Origin: an uncultured Clostridia bacterium
GTDB lineage: Bacteria > Bacillota > Clostridia > TANB77 > CAG-508
Reading direction: 5' to 3'
Assembly: GCA_948528155.1 (NCBI GenBank)
Contig: CAOSZT010000033.1
Location: 1-16,730 of the forward strand
Length of the DNA stretch: 16,730 bases
Below the pieces are notes generated by a model. That model saw only the letters and a program-made list of their open reading frames with translations. It did no database searches and was not told where the DNA came from. How positions within the stretch are numbered: position 1 is the stretch's first letter; the number at the start of each line of letters is the position of its first letter. Below, one piece after another: positions 1 to 7,560 of this stretch. Both the position numbers and the translations under genes were made by a program.

Positions 1-112
1 ATTTATGTAAATTAAAGTTCATGTCAAATGTTAAATCTGTAGAGTAGCAAAGCTATAATATATTATTTTTTAGGAATGAATGTAAGGACCAACAAGTTAC
101 AAATTTGTAAAT

Positions 113-179
113 AAAATTTAAGAATACTTTCATATTTTAACTTTAATAAGTTAAAATAATAAAAGTATTCTTAAATTTT
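113..179. terminator. Long bidirectional hairpin terminator after the SleB-like gene
   Basis: Two perfect 18-base arms (113-130 and 162-179) enclose a second stem (133-143 with 148-158) around a TAAT loop, with only a small internal loop between the two stems. The outer arms run AAAATTT at the edge, so each strand ends in a T-rich stretch. The plus strand continues into a long T-rich run at 175-187. It lies 17 bp past the stop codon of the minus-strand hydrolase, so it probably ends that transcription unit and may also block plus-strand transcription arriving from the left. Positions 1-112 show no supportable gene. Confidence 0.75.
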
Positions 180-196
180 TTATTTTTAATTTTCAA

Positions 197-913
197 TTAC
201 TTACAAAATCTATGTTTCCCAATAGTAACAGTCATTGGTCTAGACCAAATCCATTTATTAGTAGCAGTTGCAGGATTAAAATAATAAATAGCTCCATAAC
301 TAGGATCCCAACCATTTAAAGCATCTTGTGCAGCCTTTTTCGCAGTTGAATTTGGATTCAAATTAATTTGTCCATCCTTTACGGCATCAAATGCTCCTGA
401 TTGATATATTACTCCTGATATAGAATTAGGAAATGAGCTACTTTTAACTCTATTCATAACAACTGCTCCTACAGCAACTTGACCTGTATATGACTCTCCT
501 CTTGCTTCTCCATAAATCAACCTTGATAATAAATTCAAATTACTATTATAACTTGAAGATGAACTACTAGAAGAACTTGAAGATGATGATGTCATTATTC
601 CCATTGCTTTTAAAGTTGCGGGTCCTGCAATTCCATCAACTGTTAATCCATTTTTTCTTTGAAAATATTTTACTGCATTTAGTGTTTGTGTTCCATAAAT
701 TCCATCTATATTGCCTTTATAATATCCCCATCTTTTTAATTTTGTTTGAATTTGTGTTACTTCACTTCCTCTTGAGCCATATTTTGATAATGCCTCTATA
801 CTCAAATTTTGCTCTTCATTTTTTTTATATACTAATATTCCACTTATTAATAAAACTACTAATATTATTGCAGATGTTATAGTAATAATTATTTTTCTTT
901 TATTTTTTAACAT
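197..913 (-). CDS. sleB: SleB-type cell-wall / spore-cortex hydrolase, membrane anchored
   Basis: This protein has the domain order of the spore cortex-lytic enzyme SleB. Numbered from the longer start at 925, it has an N-terminal membrane segment (about 11-33) and a peptidoglycan-binding type 1 domain (about 50-108, with the DGIYGTQT and VDGIAGPAT repeats). A pure serine linker follows (113-125), then the SleB/CwlJ hydrolase_2 catalytic domain (about 130-242). The motif IYGEARGE carries the expected catalytic glutamate (E140). Family members act as lytic transglycosylases on peptidoglycan, in cortex during germination or in vegetative wall. No ypeB partner is adjacent. I chose ATG 913: GGGTGA lies 4 bases upstream of it, whereas ATG 925 has no ribosome site and would translate that motif. 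The N-terminal segment lacks an obvious cleavage site, so the protein may stay tethered. Domain identity is firm; a spore-specific role is inferred. Confidence 0.88.
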   Translation of the reverse strand: MLKNKRKIIITITSAIILVVLLISGILVYKKNEEQNLSIEALSKYGSRGSEVTQIQTKLKRWGYYKGNIDGIYGTQTLNAVKYFQRKNGLTVDGIAGPATLKAMGIMTSSSSSSSSSSSSSYNSNLNLLSRLIYGEARGESYTGQVAVGAVVMNRVKSSSFPNSISGVIYQSGAFDAVKDGQINLNPNSTAKKAAQDALNGWDPSYGAIYYFNPATATNKWIWSRPMTVTIGKHRFCK

Positions 914-935
914 AAAATCACCCATAATATAAATT

Positions 936-965
936 TAATCATACTATGATGTTATAGTATGATTA
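936..965. repeat. Perfect palindrome upstream of the SleB-like gene
   Basis: Perfect 12-base arms (936-947 and 954-965) flank a six-base centre. The core arm is AATCATACTAT. The palindrome lies in the leader of the minus-strand hydrolase gene, 23 bases before the chosen start, and downstream of holA. Neither side carries a good T-run, so it is a poor intrinsic terminator. An operator for a dimeric regulator or an mRNA leader hairpin is equally possible. The rest of the 914-1069 gap shows nothing else I can support. Confidence 0.5.
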
Positions 966-1069
966 TTCTTTATATATATTTTGGCAATTTATCCTTTTTT
1001 TATTCATTATTCTTTAGTTTCGTATTTTATTTTTTATCGTAAAATTTTGATAATAGTAATCTTAATTTA

Positions 1070-2092
1070 CTATACACAATACCTACATAATATGGTTTCT
1101 AGCCCAATCTGTAAATCAATTTTTCCACATTTAAAATTATAATCTAAATCACACAATTCTTGTAAAATATTTCTCAAATCTTGTTCACTAAAATATTTAC
1201 ATTGATTTTTGTATTTTGAAGTTAAAAATGTTTGATTAGGTTTTAAATTTAAACTAGAAGTTAAATCTTTATTTGTATTTAGAGCAAGCTTAGTTATATA
1301 AATTTTCTTAAAATGATTATACAAAGTAATCAAAATCTTTGCTATAGGCTCTTTAGCATAAATCAAATTTTTTAAAACTTGTAAAGCACTAGAAATATCC
1401 TTTTTACCTAAATCATCTGTCAAATCAAAAATAACACTTTCTAGCTTTTTAATACATAATATATCAATATCTTCTTTTTTTATTGTACCATTTTCACCTG
1501 CATATTCAATTAATTTTCTAATTTCATTAATCAAATCTTGCATATTAGTTCCACAACATTCTATAAAATATTTTATTGTTTGTGAATCAATTTGAACTTT
1601 ATAACTTTTACATATTCCATTTATTCTTTGCTCAATTTGCAAAGGCTTTTGAAAATCAAACTTACATACTATACCATTTTTTTCAATTATTTGATATAAT
1701 TCTGATTTATTATCTGCCTCTTCCTCTATAAATACAAGTATTACAGAACTTTTTATAATATCAATATTTTTTGACATATATTCAACTAATTTTTCTTTTA
1801 TTTTAGAAATATCCCCTGTTTTTTTCTTGCCTTCTTTTTTTAATAGTCCTGTATTTTTAACTACAATCAGCTTCTTCTGATATCCAAAACTTGGTGTTTC
1901 GATATCAGAAATAATTTCAGCGATATTTTGATCATCTATTAAAATATAATTTATTCCTTTAATACATTCTCCAAATATAGTTTTTATTTTCTTTAAATTA
2001 CTCTCTAATAAAAATAATTCTTCTCCATATAATAAGTATAAACTATTTAATTTATTTTCTTTTAAATCTTTTTCTAAATTTTCTATTGTCAT
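1070..2092 (-). CDS. holA: DNA polymerase III subunit delta (clamp loader)
   Basis: Delta subunit of the clamp-loader complex, which opens the beta sliding clamp and loads it on DNA at replication forks. At 340 residues the length is normal for HolA. The N-terminus (NSLYLLYGEELFLLESNLKK, about 16-35) is the usual family opening, where GEE-like residues precede the first helix. The middle (about 150-215) is the AAA+-like lid with a helical IEQRINGICKS stretch. The C-terminal third (about 215-340) is the helical collar domain (VIFDLTDDLGKKD, then AKEPIAKILITLYNHFKK). No Walker motif is expected in delta and none is seen. The start is supported by GGAGTG 7 bases upstream. It lies 77 bp after the debranching enzyme with no clear terminator between, so co-transcription is likely although the functions are unrelated. 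The family is recognised with good confidence. Confidence 0.9.
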   Translation of the reverse strand: MTIENLEKDLKENKLNSLYLLYGEELFLLESNLKKIKTIFGECIKGINYILIDDQNIAEIISDIETPSFGYQKKLIVVKNTGLLKKEGKKKTGDISKIKEKLVEYMSKNIDIIKSSVILVFIEEEADNKSELYQIIEKNGIVCKFDFQKPLQIEQRINGICKSYKVQIDSQTIKYFIECCGTNMQDLINEIRKLIEYAGENGTIKKEDIDILCIKKLESVIFDLTDDLGKKDISSALQVLKNLIYAKEPIAKILITLYNHFKKIYITKLALNTNKDLTSSLNLKPNQTFLTSKYKNQCKYFSEQDLRNILQELCDLDYNFKCGKIDLQIGLETILCRYCV

Positions 2093-2113
2093 ATTTTCAC
2101 TCCTTGTTGTACT

Positions 2114-2154
2114 AGGTCCAGAAGGATATTTCTTTTTTGACTACTTTGGGACCT
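2114..2154. repeat. GGTCC/GGACC inverted repeat in the holA leader
   Basis: AGGTCC (2114-2119) pairs with GGACCT (2149-2154) across a 29-base loop, which itself contains AGAA (2120-2123) facing TTCT (2129-2132). On the coding (minus) strand the order is GGTCCCAAAG, the loop, GGACC, then the holA ribosome site. No T-run follows, so it is not a convincing terminator. It shares GTCCCAAAG and GGAC with a hairpin upstream of yvcK (5941-5952). It may be an mRNA leader structure or an RNase processing site. Confidence 0.4.
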
Positions 2155-2169
2155 TTCTAAATTTTAGCT

Positions 2170-4188
2170 CTACCCTAGCATAATTCTCAAAATTTCTGAT
2201 ACACTCCAAGCCTGTGCAACAGTACCTTTGGGTTCAAAAGGTCTAACAGAATCATAAATTTCAGCAACACTGCCAATACAACCTCTGTTATTAATCTCTT
2301 TGTCAAAAGTTTTAACTATTTTCTCAATAAAGTCCTCCATTTTTTCTTCTAGTTTAGATTTATAAGTTTTCCTTTTTTCAGCTTTTATCATATTTTTCAA
2401 ACAATCAAAATATAAACCTAAAAGCCACACCCAAGTAATACCTTGATGATAACTCATATCTCTTTTAAAACTGTCTCCTTCATATATTTCTATATAATTT
2501 TCCTCTCCTTTTGCTAAAGTTTTTAATCCATAATTATTTAATAGTTTCTTTTCTACTACATTTAAAATATTATAAGCCACTTCTGAATTTGGATCAATGA
2601 CTGGATATGTAAGTGATATTGCAAATAGTTGATTTGGTCTTATTTTATTGTCTCCTATAACATCATATAAACATTTTCTTTTTGTATTATAAAATTGTTC
2701 ATTAAATGATTTTTTACATTTTTTAGCTAAGTCTTTATATTTTTTTATATTTTCTGTATTTCCTATTTTCTCTGTTAATTCTGCCATTATCATTAAACTA
2801 TTATACCATAAACTATTAATTTCTACTGCTTTGCCATTTCTAGGAGTTGCAGCAAAATCTCCATATTTAGCATCCATCCAAGTATTTTGTGTTTTTTCTG
2901 TTCCTGATGATATAAGATAATCTTTGTCTAAGTATATATTGTTATTATCTACATCTATTCCATTTACATAACTTTCTATTACTTTTTCTAATTTTTCATA
3001 TATATTTTCTTTTATAAATTCATAATCTCCTGTATAGTTTATATATTTTTGTATTTGTTCAAATAATAATAATGATGCATCTACACTATTATATAAAGGT
3101 CTATTATCAAATCCTGAATATCCATTTGGAACTAGTCCATATTTTATATCTCTTGTCATTGTCAAGATTATTTCTTTTGCAATTTCAAATCTTTTTGTTT
3201 TTAAAAGTAATCCTTCAAATGCAATTAAACTATCTCTTCCCCAATCTAAAAACCATGGATAACCTGCTATAATTGTGTGTAATCCGAATGATGGTCTATA
3301 TACTATAAATTGATCTGTTGCTTTTACTAATTCTTTTACTAATTCTTGTTTTTTTGATGTTTCTTCTTTATTTATTAATAATTCTGTTTTTTCAAGTATG
3401 TTGTCTATTCTTTTTATTTCATTTTTCATTAAATTTTTAACATTTATTTCTTCAATATTTTCTTCAAATCCACAAACAAAAGAAATTTCTTTTTCTTCGT
3501 TTGGCTCTATTTCTATTTCATAAATGCCTGTAACACAATGATTTTCTTTTGGATAAAATCCTCTTTTTTGTTCTTCTATATAAAACATATCTTTAAAAAT
3601 ATTGTTATTATGTTCTATATATTTTCCTTCTGATAAATTCATGTATACTGGAAAATCTGATTTTCTGTCTATTATTAGTTTTACTTTTGTTCCTTTTATA
3701 GTTTGTTTTACTTCAAAATTATGGTCTGTACTCATTGTGTGGAAATCTCTGAAATTTACTATTGGTGCTATTGTTATTTTTGATTTTTTGTCTGAGTTTT
3801 TTATTTTGTAGTATATTCCTACTACATCTTTTCCATATTCTAAACATATTGTTTTTGATATTTTTACATCTTCGATTTTATATGAATATGTTGGAAAATA
3901 ATCTTTTTCAAATGTTTCTTGATATTTATATCCTTGTGAAATGTAATTTTCACCTACATTTGTATATAAGTCATATTGTTTATCTCCTATTTGTATGCTT
4001 TCATCAAGTTTCGATAAAATTAAATATCTTCTTGCTGGTGGTGTTAATGGTGCTATTAATAATCCATGATATTTTCTAGTATTTGCTCCAATTATTGTAG
4101 AACTTGCAAATCCTCCTCTTCCATTTGTTAATAACCATTCTCTTTTTAGTCCATTTTCTAAATTCAAATCTTCTTTTGTAAATTTCAT
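2170..4188 (-). CDS. Glycogen debranching enzyme, archaeal/bacterial GH133 type
   Basis: Predicted amylo-alpha-1,6-glucosidase of the GDE_N plus GDE_C architecture (GH133-like), which removes alpha-1,6 branches from glycogen or related alpha-glucans in the cytoplasm. The N-terminal beta-sandwich domain (about 1-270) opens with the family signature WLLTNGRGGFASSTI (18-32) and NTRKYHGLL. The C-terminal (alpha/alpha)6 barrel (about 280-672) has WFLDWGRDS (312-320), TWMDAKYGDF (436-445), EINSLWYNSL (456-465), SYHQGITWVW (579-588), SVAEIYD (640-646) and QAWSVSEILR (659-668). The aspartates of WFLDWGRDS and the glutamate of SVAEIYD are the likely catalytic acids by family analogy. At 672 residues the length is normal. 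GGAGGAA precedes the start. It follows yvcK by only 28 bp, so the two are almost certainly co-transcribed. No glgA, glgB, glgC or glgP is in the window. Codon choice shifts from A-ending to T-ending along the gene (see findings). Confidence 0.9.
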   Translation of the reverse strand: MKFTKEDLNLENGLKREWLLTNGRGGFASSTIIGANTRKYHGLLIAPLTPPARRYLILSKLDESIQIGDKQYDLYTNVGENYISQGYKYQETFEKDYFPTYSYKIEDVKISKTICLEYGKDVVGIYYKIKNSDKKSKITIAPIVNFRDFHTMSTDHNFEVKQTIKGTKVKLIIDRKSDFPVYMNLSEGKYIEHNNNIFKDMFYIEEQKRGFYPKENHCVTGIYEIEIEPNEEKEISFVCGFEENIEEINVKNLMKNEIKRIDNILEKTELLINKEETSKKQELVKELVKATDQFIVYRPSFGLHTIIAGYPWFLDWGRDSLIAFEGLLLKTKRFEIAKEIILTMTRDIKYGLVPNGYSGFDNRPLYNSVDASLLLFEQIQKYINYTGDYEFIKENIYEKLEKVIESYVNGIDVDNNNIYLDKDYLISSGTEKTQNTWMDAKYGDFAATPRNGKAVEINSLWYNSLMIMAELTEKIGNTENIKKYKDLAKKCKKSFNEQFYNTKRKCLYDVIGDNKIRPNQLFAISLTYPVIDPNSEVAYNILNVVEKKLLNNYGLKTLAKGEENYIEIYEGDSFKRDMSYHQGITWVWLLGLYFDCLKNMIKAEKRKTYKSKLEEKMEDFIEKIVKTFDKEINNRGCIGSVAEIYDSVRPFEPKGTVAQAWSVSEILRIMLG

Positions 4189-4216
4189 ATAATTTCCTCC
4201 ATATACTTATTATACT

Positions 4217-5914
4217 TTAATAATATCTTTTTCTATTTTTGGCTCTTTTACCTTTTTTGTTTTTATGTCTTATATTATTTTTTTCACCTATTGGATTTTT
4301 TGTTGTTACAGGTTGTTTCATAACTTCTTCATATTCTTTTCTAAATCTTAATGTTTCTTCATCTTCTTGCATATATCCACTTTTTCTTAACTCTTTTATA
4401 GTTTCATTATCTTTTTTTATTTTTTGTTCTTTTAATCTTATCATTTCATCTGATTGTTTTATTGATTTAATTCTATCACTATATTTATCTTTAAATTTAC
4501 TAATTCTTTTACTATCACTATTTAGTTTATCTTGTATTTCAGTTTTACTAGCTTCTTTTGCCATTCTTTTTTTAATTTTACTAATTCTTTTGTCTTCTCT
4601 TAATTTATTATTAAGCATTAAATATTGAGGATCATTTTGTTTATCTTGATATTTTAAATCATCACATATAAGTTCTATAACTGCACCAGCAACTAAATCT
4701 GGGTCATGTCTAATACAACATTTTGATACCATTGATAAATTTCTTTGTAAAAATGTTATTCCTTTTATTTTATCAATATCTGGTTCTACTAAATATTGAC
4801 CTTCTAAATTATATTTTTTAATAAATTCTGGAACAATTTCACCAGTGTCATAAATACAGTAATCTACAATTCCACTTCCACAATGTTCAATAATAGCATT
4901 TATATGATCTGAAACACCATATTCATCAGTTTGTCCTGGCTCTGTCATTATATTACTTATATACATCTTCAAAGCTGATGATTCTTTAATAGCTTTTGCA
5001 ACACCATTTACTAAAAGATTTGGTATAACATTTGTATATAAACTGCCTGGTCCAATAATTATACAATCAGCATTTTTAATAGCTTCAATAACACCTGGAG
5101 CTGGTCTACAATTTGTAGGATTTAAGTAAATTCTACTTATTTTGGTTACTTTATTATATACCATTTCTGGAATTTTTGATTTTTCAGTTACAATATATCC
5201 ATTTGCAAGTTCTGCAGTTATATTCATTTCGTCTAAAGTTACTGGTATAACTTTTCCTGTTATATTTAAAACTTCACTACTTTTAATTACTGAATTTGCA
5301 AAATCATTATTAATATTTTTCATTGCACTAAAATAAATATCTGAAAATGTTAAATTTCTTAATTTTCCTTCTGTAAATGTGTAATTAAATAATCTTTTAA
5401 ATTGTTCTTCTTGTTTTGCTAATGAAATCATACTGTCTTTAACATCATCTAGTGGCATTGTTTCTAGTTCTTTTCTTGATTCTGTTTTTCCTTTTCCATA
5501 ATCCGATATTGTTACTATTGCTGTTACATTGTCTGTATATTTTTTTAGACCTGTTAAGACTGTGTTTAATCCTGTACCTCCTCCAATTACTACTATGTTT
5601 GGTCCTCTGTCATATACCTTTTTATCAAAAATTAGAGAATTTACATTTACATTTTTTCTATTATTCATTCTCTCATCAGTTGACTCTATTAATATTTCAA
5701 GAGTTCTTTTATAAAAATAAATTAAACCCAAAACTGTAGCTAAAAATCCTATTACAAAAGTTATAATTATTTTTGCTAAGTCTTTAAATTCCATTTCTTC
5801 TGATACTAATATTTGTGCTGTTCCATAGCATATTAGTAATATTCCTACTAATATTAATAACATCCATCTTTTTAATTTACTATTTGATTTAAACCATTGC
5901 ATTATACCATTCAT
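4217..5914 (-). CDS. yvcK: YvcK/CofD-family gluconeogenesis factor with membrane anchor and basic tail
   Basis: Member of the YvcK (UPF0052/CofD-like) family. In Bacillus subtilis YvcK is needed for growth on gluconeogenic carbon sources and for normal class A penicillin-binding protein placement, and it binds UDP-sugars. Two membrane helices (about 17-37 and 46-68) precede the Rossmann-like core (about 104-420). Core motifs are VVIGGGTGL (108-116), IIIGPGSLYTNVIPNLLV (285-302) and MTEPGQTDEYGVSDHINAI (323-341). A highly charged, lysine-rich tail of about 140 residues (425-565) follows. Two loops differ from the family consensus as I know it: the usual DDGGSSG region reads SDYGKGKTESR (137-147), and the usual PPGDIRN reads PLDDVKD (154-160). 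At 565 residues it is longer than Bacillus YvcK (about 317) and than the roughly 450-residue anchored clostridial forms. The start has AAGGAGAT upstream. It lies 44 bp after murB, the usual neighbour, but rapZ and whiA are absent. Family is certain; ligand is inferred. Confidence 0.9.
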   Translation of the reverse strand: MNGIMQWFKSNSKLKRWMLLILVGILLICYGTAQILVSEEMEFKDLAKIIITFVIGFLATVLGLIYFYKRTLEILIESTDERMNNRKNVNVNSLIFDKKVYDRGPNIVVIGGGTGLNTVLTGLKKYTDNVTAIVTISDYGKGKTESRKELETMPLDDVKDSMISLAKQEEQFKRLFNYTFTEGKLRNLTFSDIYFSAMKNINNDFANSVIKSSEVLNITGKVIPVTLDEMNITAELANGYIVTEKSKIPEMVYNKVTKISRIYLNPTNCRPAPGVIEAIKNADCIIIGPGSLYTNVIPNLLVNGVAKAIKESSALKMYISNIMTEPGQTDEYGVSDHINAIIEHCGSGIVDYCIYDTGEIVPEFIKKYNLEGQYLVEPDIDKIKGITFLQRNLSMVSKCCIRHDPDLVAGAVIELICDDLKYQDKQNDPQYLMLNNKLREDKRISKIKKRMAKEASKTEIQDKLNSDSKRISKFKDKYSDRIKSIKQSDEMIRLKEQKIKKDNETIKELRKSGYMQEDEETLRFRKEYEEVMKQPVTTKNPIGEKNNIRHKNKKGKRAKNRKRYY

Positions 5915-5940
5915 ATTTTATCTCCTTTTTATAATGTCTT

Positions 5941-5952
5941 GTCCTTTGGGAC
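5941..5952. repeat. Short GTCC/GGAC hairpin between murB and yvcK
   Basis: GTCC (5941-5944) and GGAC (5949-5952) pair around a TTTG loop (CAAA on the minus strand). On the plus strand TTTTTT follows directly, but no plus-strand gene ends here and the stem is only 4 bp, so a plus-strand terminator is unlikely. On the coding strand it sits in the yvcK leader, upstream of AAGGAGAT. The GTCCCAAAG sequence recurs in the holA leader. Confidence 0.35.
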
Positions 5953-5958
5953 TTTTTT

Positions 5959-6882
5959 CTATTTCTCTCCAATAACTTTTATTTCTAGCTTTATTTCCTT
6001 CTGAAATTTTTGATAAACTTTATCTTTTACATATTCTACTAATTCCAATACATCTTGTGAGCTTGCATTTTCTTTGTTTATTATAAATCCTGCGTGTTTT
6101 TCTGATATTTGTGCTCCTCCTATTGTGTAGCCTTTTAGTCCTGCTTCATCTATTAATTTAGCTGTTATAAAGTCTTCTCCTCTTTTAAATGTGCTTCCTG
6201 CACTTGGATATTCTATTGGTTGTTTTTCTTTTCTATATTGTGCATATTCGTCCATTTTTTCTTTTATTTGTTTTTGATTTCCTTTTTCTAGTAATAGATT
6301 TGCTTGTAAAATTATAAATTTTTCTTTTGAGAATTTACTTTTTCTATATTCAAATTCTGATTCTTTATTTGAAAATATATGTAAATTTCCTTCATAGTCT
6401 AGTGCTGTTACATTTGTAACTATGTCTTTCATTTCTTTTTGATGTGCTCCTGCATTCATAACTATTGCTCCACCTATTGTTCCTGGAATTCCTGATAATT
6501 CTTCAAATCCTGTTATTTCTTCTTTTAATAATTTTTGTGCCAATAGTCCTAGTGGTACTCCGTTTTCAACTTTTATTTCTACTTTTTTTCCTTCTGTTTT
6601 GTTAATTTGTATTTCTTTAAGTTCTAGTTTTATTACTATTCCTTTTATTCCTTTATCTAGTATTAATAAATTACTTCCATTTCCTATTAGTGTTAGTTGT
6701 ATTTTGTTGTTTTTACATAATTTTATTATTTTTTTTAATTCTTCTAATGTATTTATTTTTATAAAAAACTCAGCTGGACCTCCTATTTTAAATGATGTGT
6801 AGTTTTTCATTAGTTCATTTTGTTTTATTCTTTCTTGTGGAATAATATTTGTTAAACTTTCTAATATTTGTTTATTATTCAA
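5959..6882 (-). CDS. murB: UDP-N-acetylenolpyruvoylglucosamine reductase
   Basis: FAD-dependent reductase that makes UDP-N-acetylmuramate, the second committed step of peptidoglycan precursor synthesis, in the cytoplasm. The FAD-binding domain (about 20-195) carries TSFKIGGPA (29-37), IGNGSNLL (66-73) and GIPGTIGGAIVMNAGA (131-146), then YRKSKF (179-184). The C-terminal substrate domain has PSAGSTFKR (226-234), in which S230 matches the proton-donating serine, AKLIDEAGLKG (241-251), and the near-terminal glutamate E300. At 307 residues it matches the Bacillus-type MurB. The start codon is TTG, with GTGGGTG upstream at suitable spacing; no in-frame ATG lies close by. It sits 54 bp after the prepilin gene and 44 bp before yvcK, a conserved wall-synthesis neighbourhood in Bacillota. 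Unlike its neighbours it keeps A-ending codons throughout. Confidence 0.95.
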   Translation of the reverse strand: MNNKQILESLTNIIPQERIKQNELMKNYTSFKIGGPAEFFIKINTLEELKKIIKLCKNNKIQLTLIGNGSNLLILDKGIKGIVIKLELKEIQINKTEGKKVEIKVENGVPLGLLAQKLLKEEITGFEELSGIPGTIGGAIVMNAGAHQKEMKDIVTNVTALDYEGNLHIFSNKESEFEYRKSKFSKEKFIILQANLLLEKGNQKQIKEKMDEYAQYRKEKQPIEYPSAGSTFKRGEDFITAKLIDEAGLKGYTIGGAQISEKHAGFIINKENASSQDVLELVEYVKDKVYQKFQKEIKLEIKVIGEK

Positions 6883-6936
6883 TTTTTACACCCACTTTCA
6901 TTATTTTTTGATGTTTACAATACATTATTTAATTTA

Positions 6937-7404
6937 TTAACTATTATCATTTTTAGAATAAATATATAGTATTTTTCCTGATGTTGTTACTCTTTTTGTT
7001 TCATTTATAACTTCACCTGTTATATAATTAACAATAAAAATGTCTTCTTCTTTAGTTATTCCTAAATTTTCTAAATCTTTTTTATTTAATTGTTTATAAT
7101 CTGTTTCATTTCCTTTTAGACTAATTTGTTTTCCTGTTCTGTTTTGTATATCTTCAATTATTGCTTGCAATTTTTCTTTTTCTATTGTTGTTCCTGGTAA
7201 TGTTTCTTTTGTTAATTTTGCTTTTGTGGCTCTTTCTAATATTGCATGTTGAATTATATTTAATTCTGACATTTGTAAACTTTCTTCTGTTTGTTTTTGC
7301 CCTCTTATTGTTCCTGTTATCGATATTCCTGAAATAATTATTAATATTATTATTGTTATTACTAGTGCTATTAATGTTATTCCTTTGTTTTTTCTTGTGT
7401 TCAT
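6937..7404 (-). CDS. Prepilin-like / pseudopilin protein with GITLIA N-terminus
   Basis: A 155-residue protein with a type IV prepilin-like N-terminus: a short basic leader (MNTRKNKG) followed by a very hydrophobic helix (about 9-31, ITLIALVITIIILIIISG). Prepilin peptidase would cut after G8. The mature protein starts with Ile rather than Phe, and has Ala rather than Glu at +5 (A13), which differs from classical GFTLIE pilins but resembles prepilin-like proteins common in clostridial genomes. The rest (32-155) is a small, charged, soluble domain without cysteines, ending in the FIVNYITGEVI stretch typical of such clostridial proteins. GGAG lies 6 bases upstream of the start. No pilus ATPase, platform protein or peptidase is in the window, so it is an isolated pilin-like gene heading the murB run. 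Function (surface appendage, secretion pseudopilin or wall protein) is unknown. Confidence 0.75.
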   Translation of the reverse strand: MNTRKNKGITLIALVITIIILIIISGISITGTIRGQKQTEESLQMSELNIIQHAILERATKAKLTKETLPGTTIEKEKLQAIIEDIQNRTGKQISLKGNETDYKQLNKKDLENLGITKEEDIFIVNYITGEVINETKRVTTSGKILYIYSKNDNS

Positions 7405-7434
7405 AGTGGTCTCCTATTTTTTATTTTCTTGATT

Positions 7435-7463
7435 AATATATCATTTTTTTTATAAAATTACAA
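7435..7463 (-). promoter_or_regulatory. Candidate SigA-type promoter for the prepilin-murB run
   Basis: On the minus strand TTGTAA (7458-7463) and TATATT (7435-7440) are separated by exactly 17 bases, a good match to housekeeping promoters. It sits about 30 bases upstream of the prepilin start, within the divergent gap. The surrounding DNA is so AT-rich that chance matches are common. Confidence 0.45.
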
Positions 7464-7560
7464 TGTTTATTTTAAAATTATAGGGTAAAAAAGAGTATTA
7501 TCTTTTATAAAAAAATTATTTTATTTTTTGTAGATGCTTTATTTTTCTATTAATTTATAG

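Noticed and set aside
541..600. Simple-sequence (slippage) repeat in the serine linker
   Set aside because: The serine codons are mixed (TCA, TCT, AGT), so there is no nucleotide-level tandem repeat capable of slippage.
937..965. Forespore (SigG-type) promoter for the SleB-like gene
   Set aside because: CATACTA fits the -10 consensus, but the sequence 17-18 bases upstream does not resemble the -35 box, and the match falls inside the palindrome. Not supported well enough to list.
3762..4079. Plus-strand open frame rich in Leu, Phe and Ile opposite the debranching gene
   Set aside because: It lies entirely within a gene with clear family motifs on the other strand. The hydrophobic composition is what the complement of A-rich codons gives, and there is no ribosome site. 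The other long plus-strand frames opposite yvcK, argS, galE, cysS and the penicillin-binding protein are rejected for the same reason.
5941..5956. GTCC-TTTG-GGAC followed by TTTTTT as a plus-strand terminator
   Set aside because: The stem is only 4 bp and no plus-strand gene ends nearby. It makes more sense as a leader structure on the minus strand.
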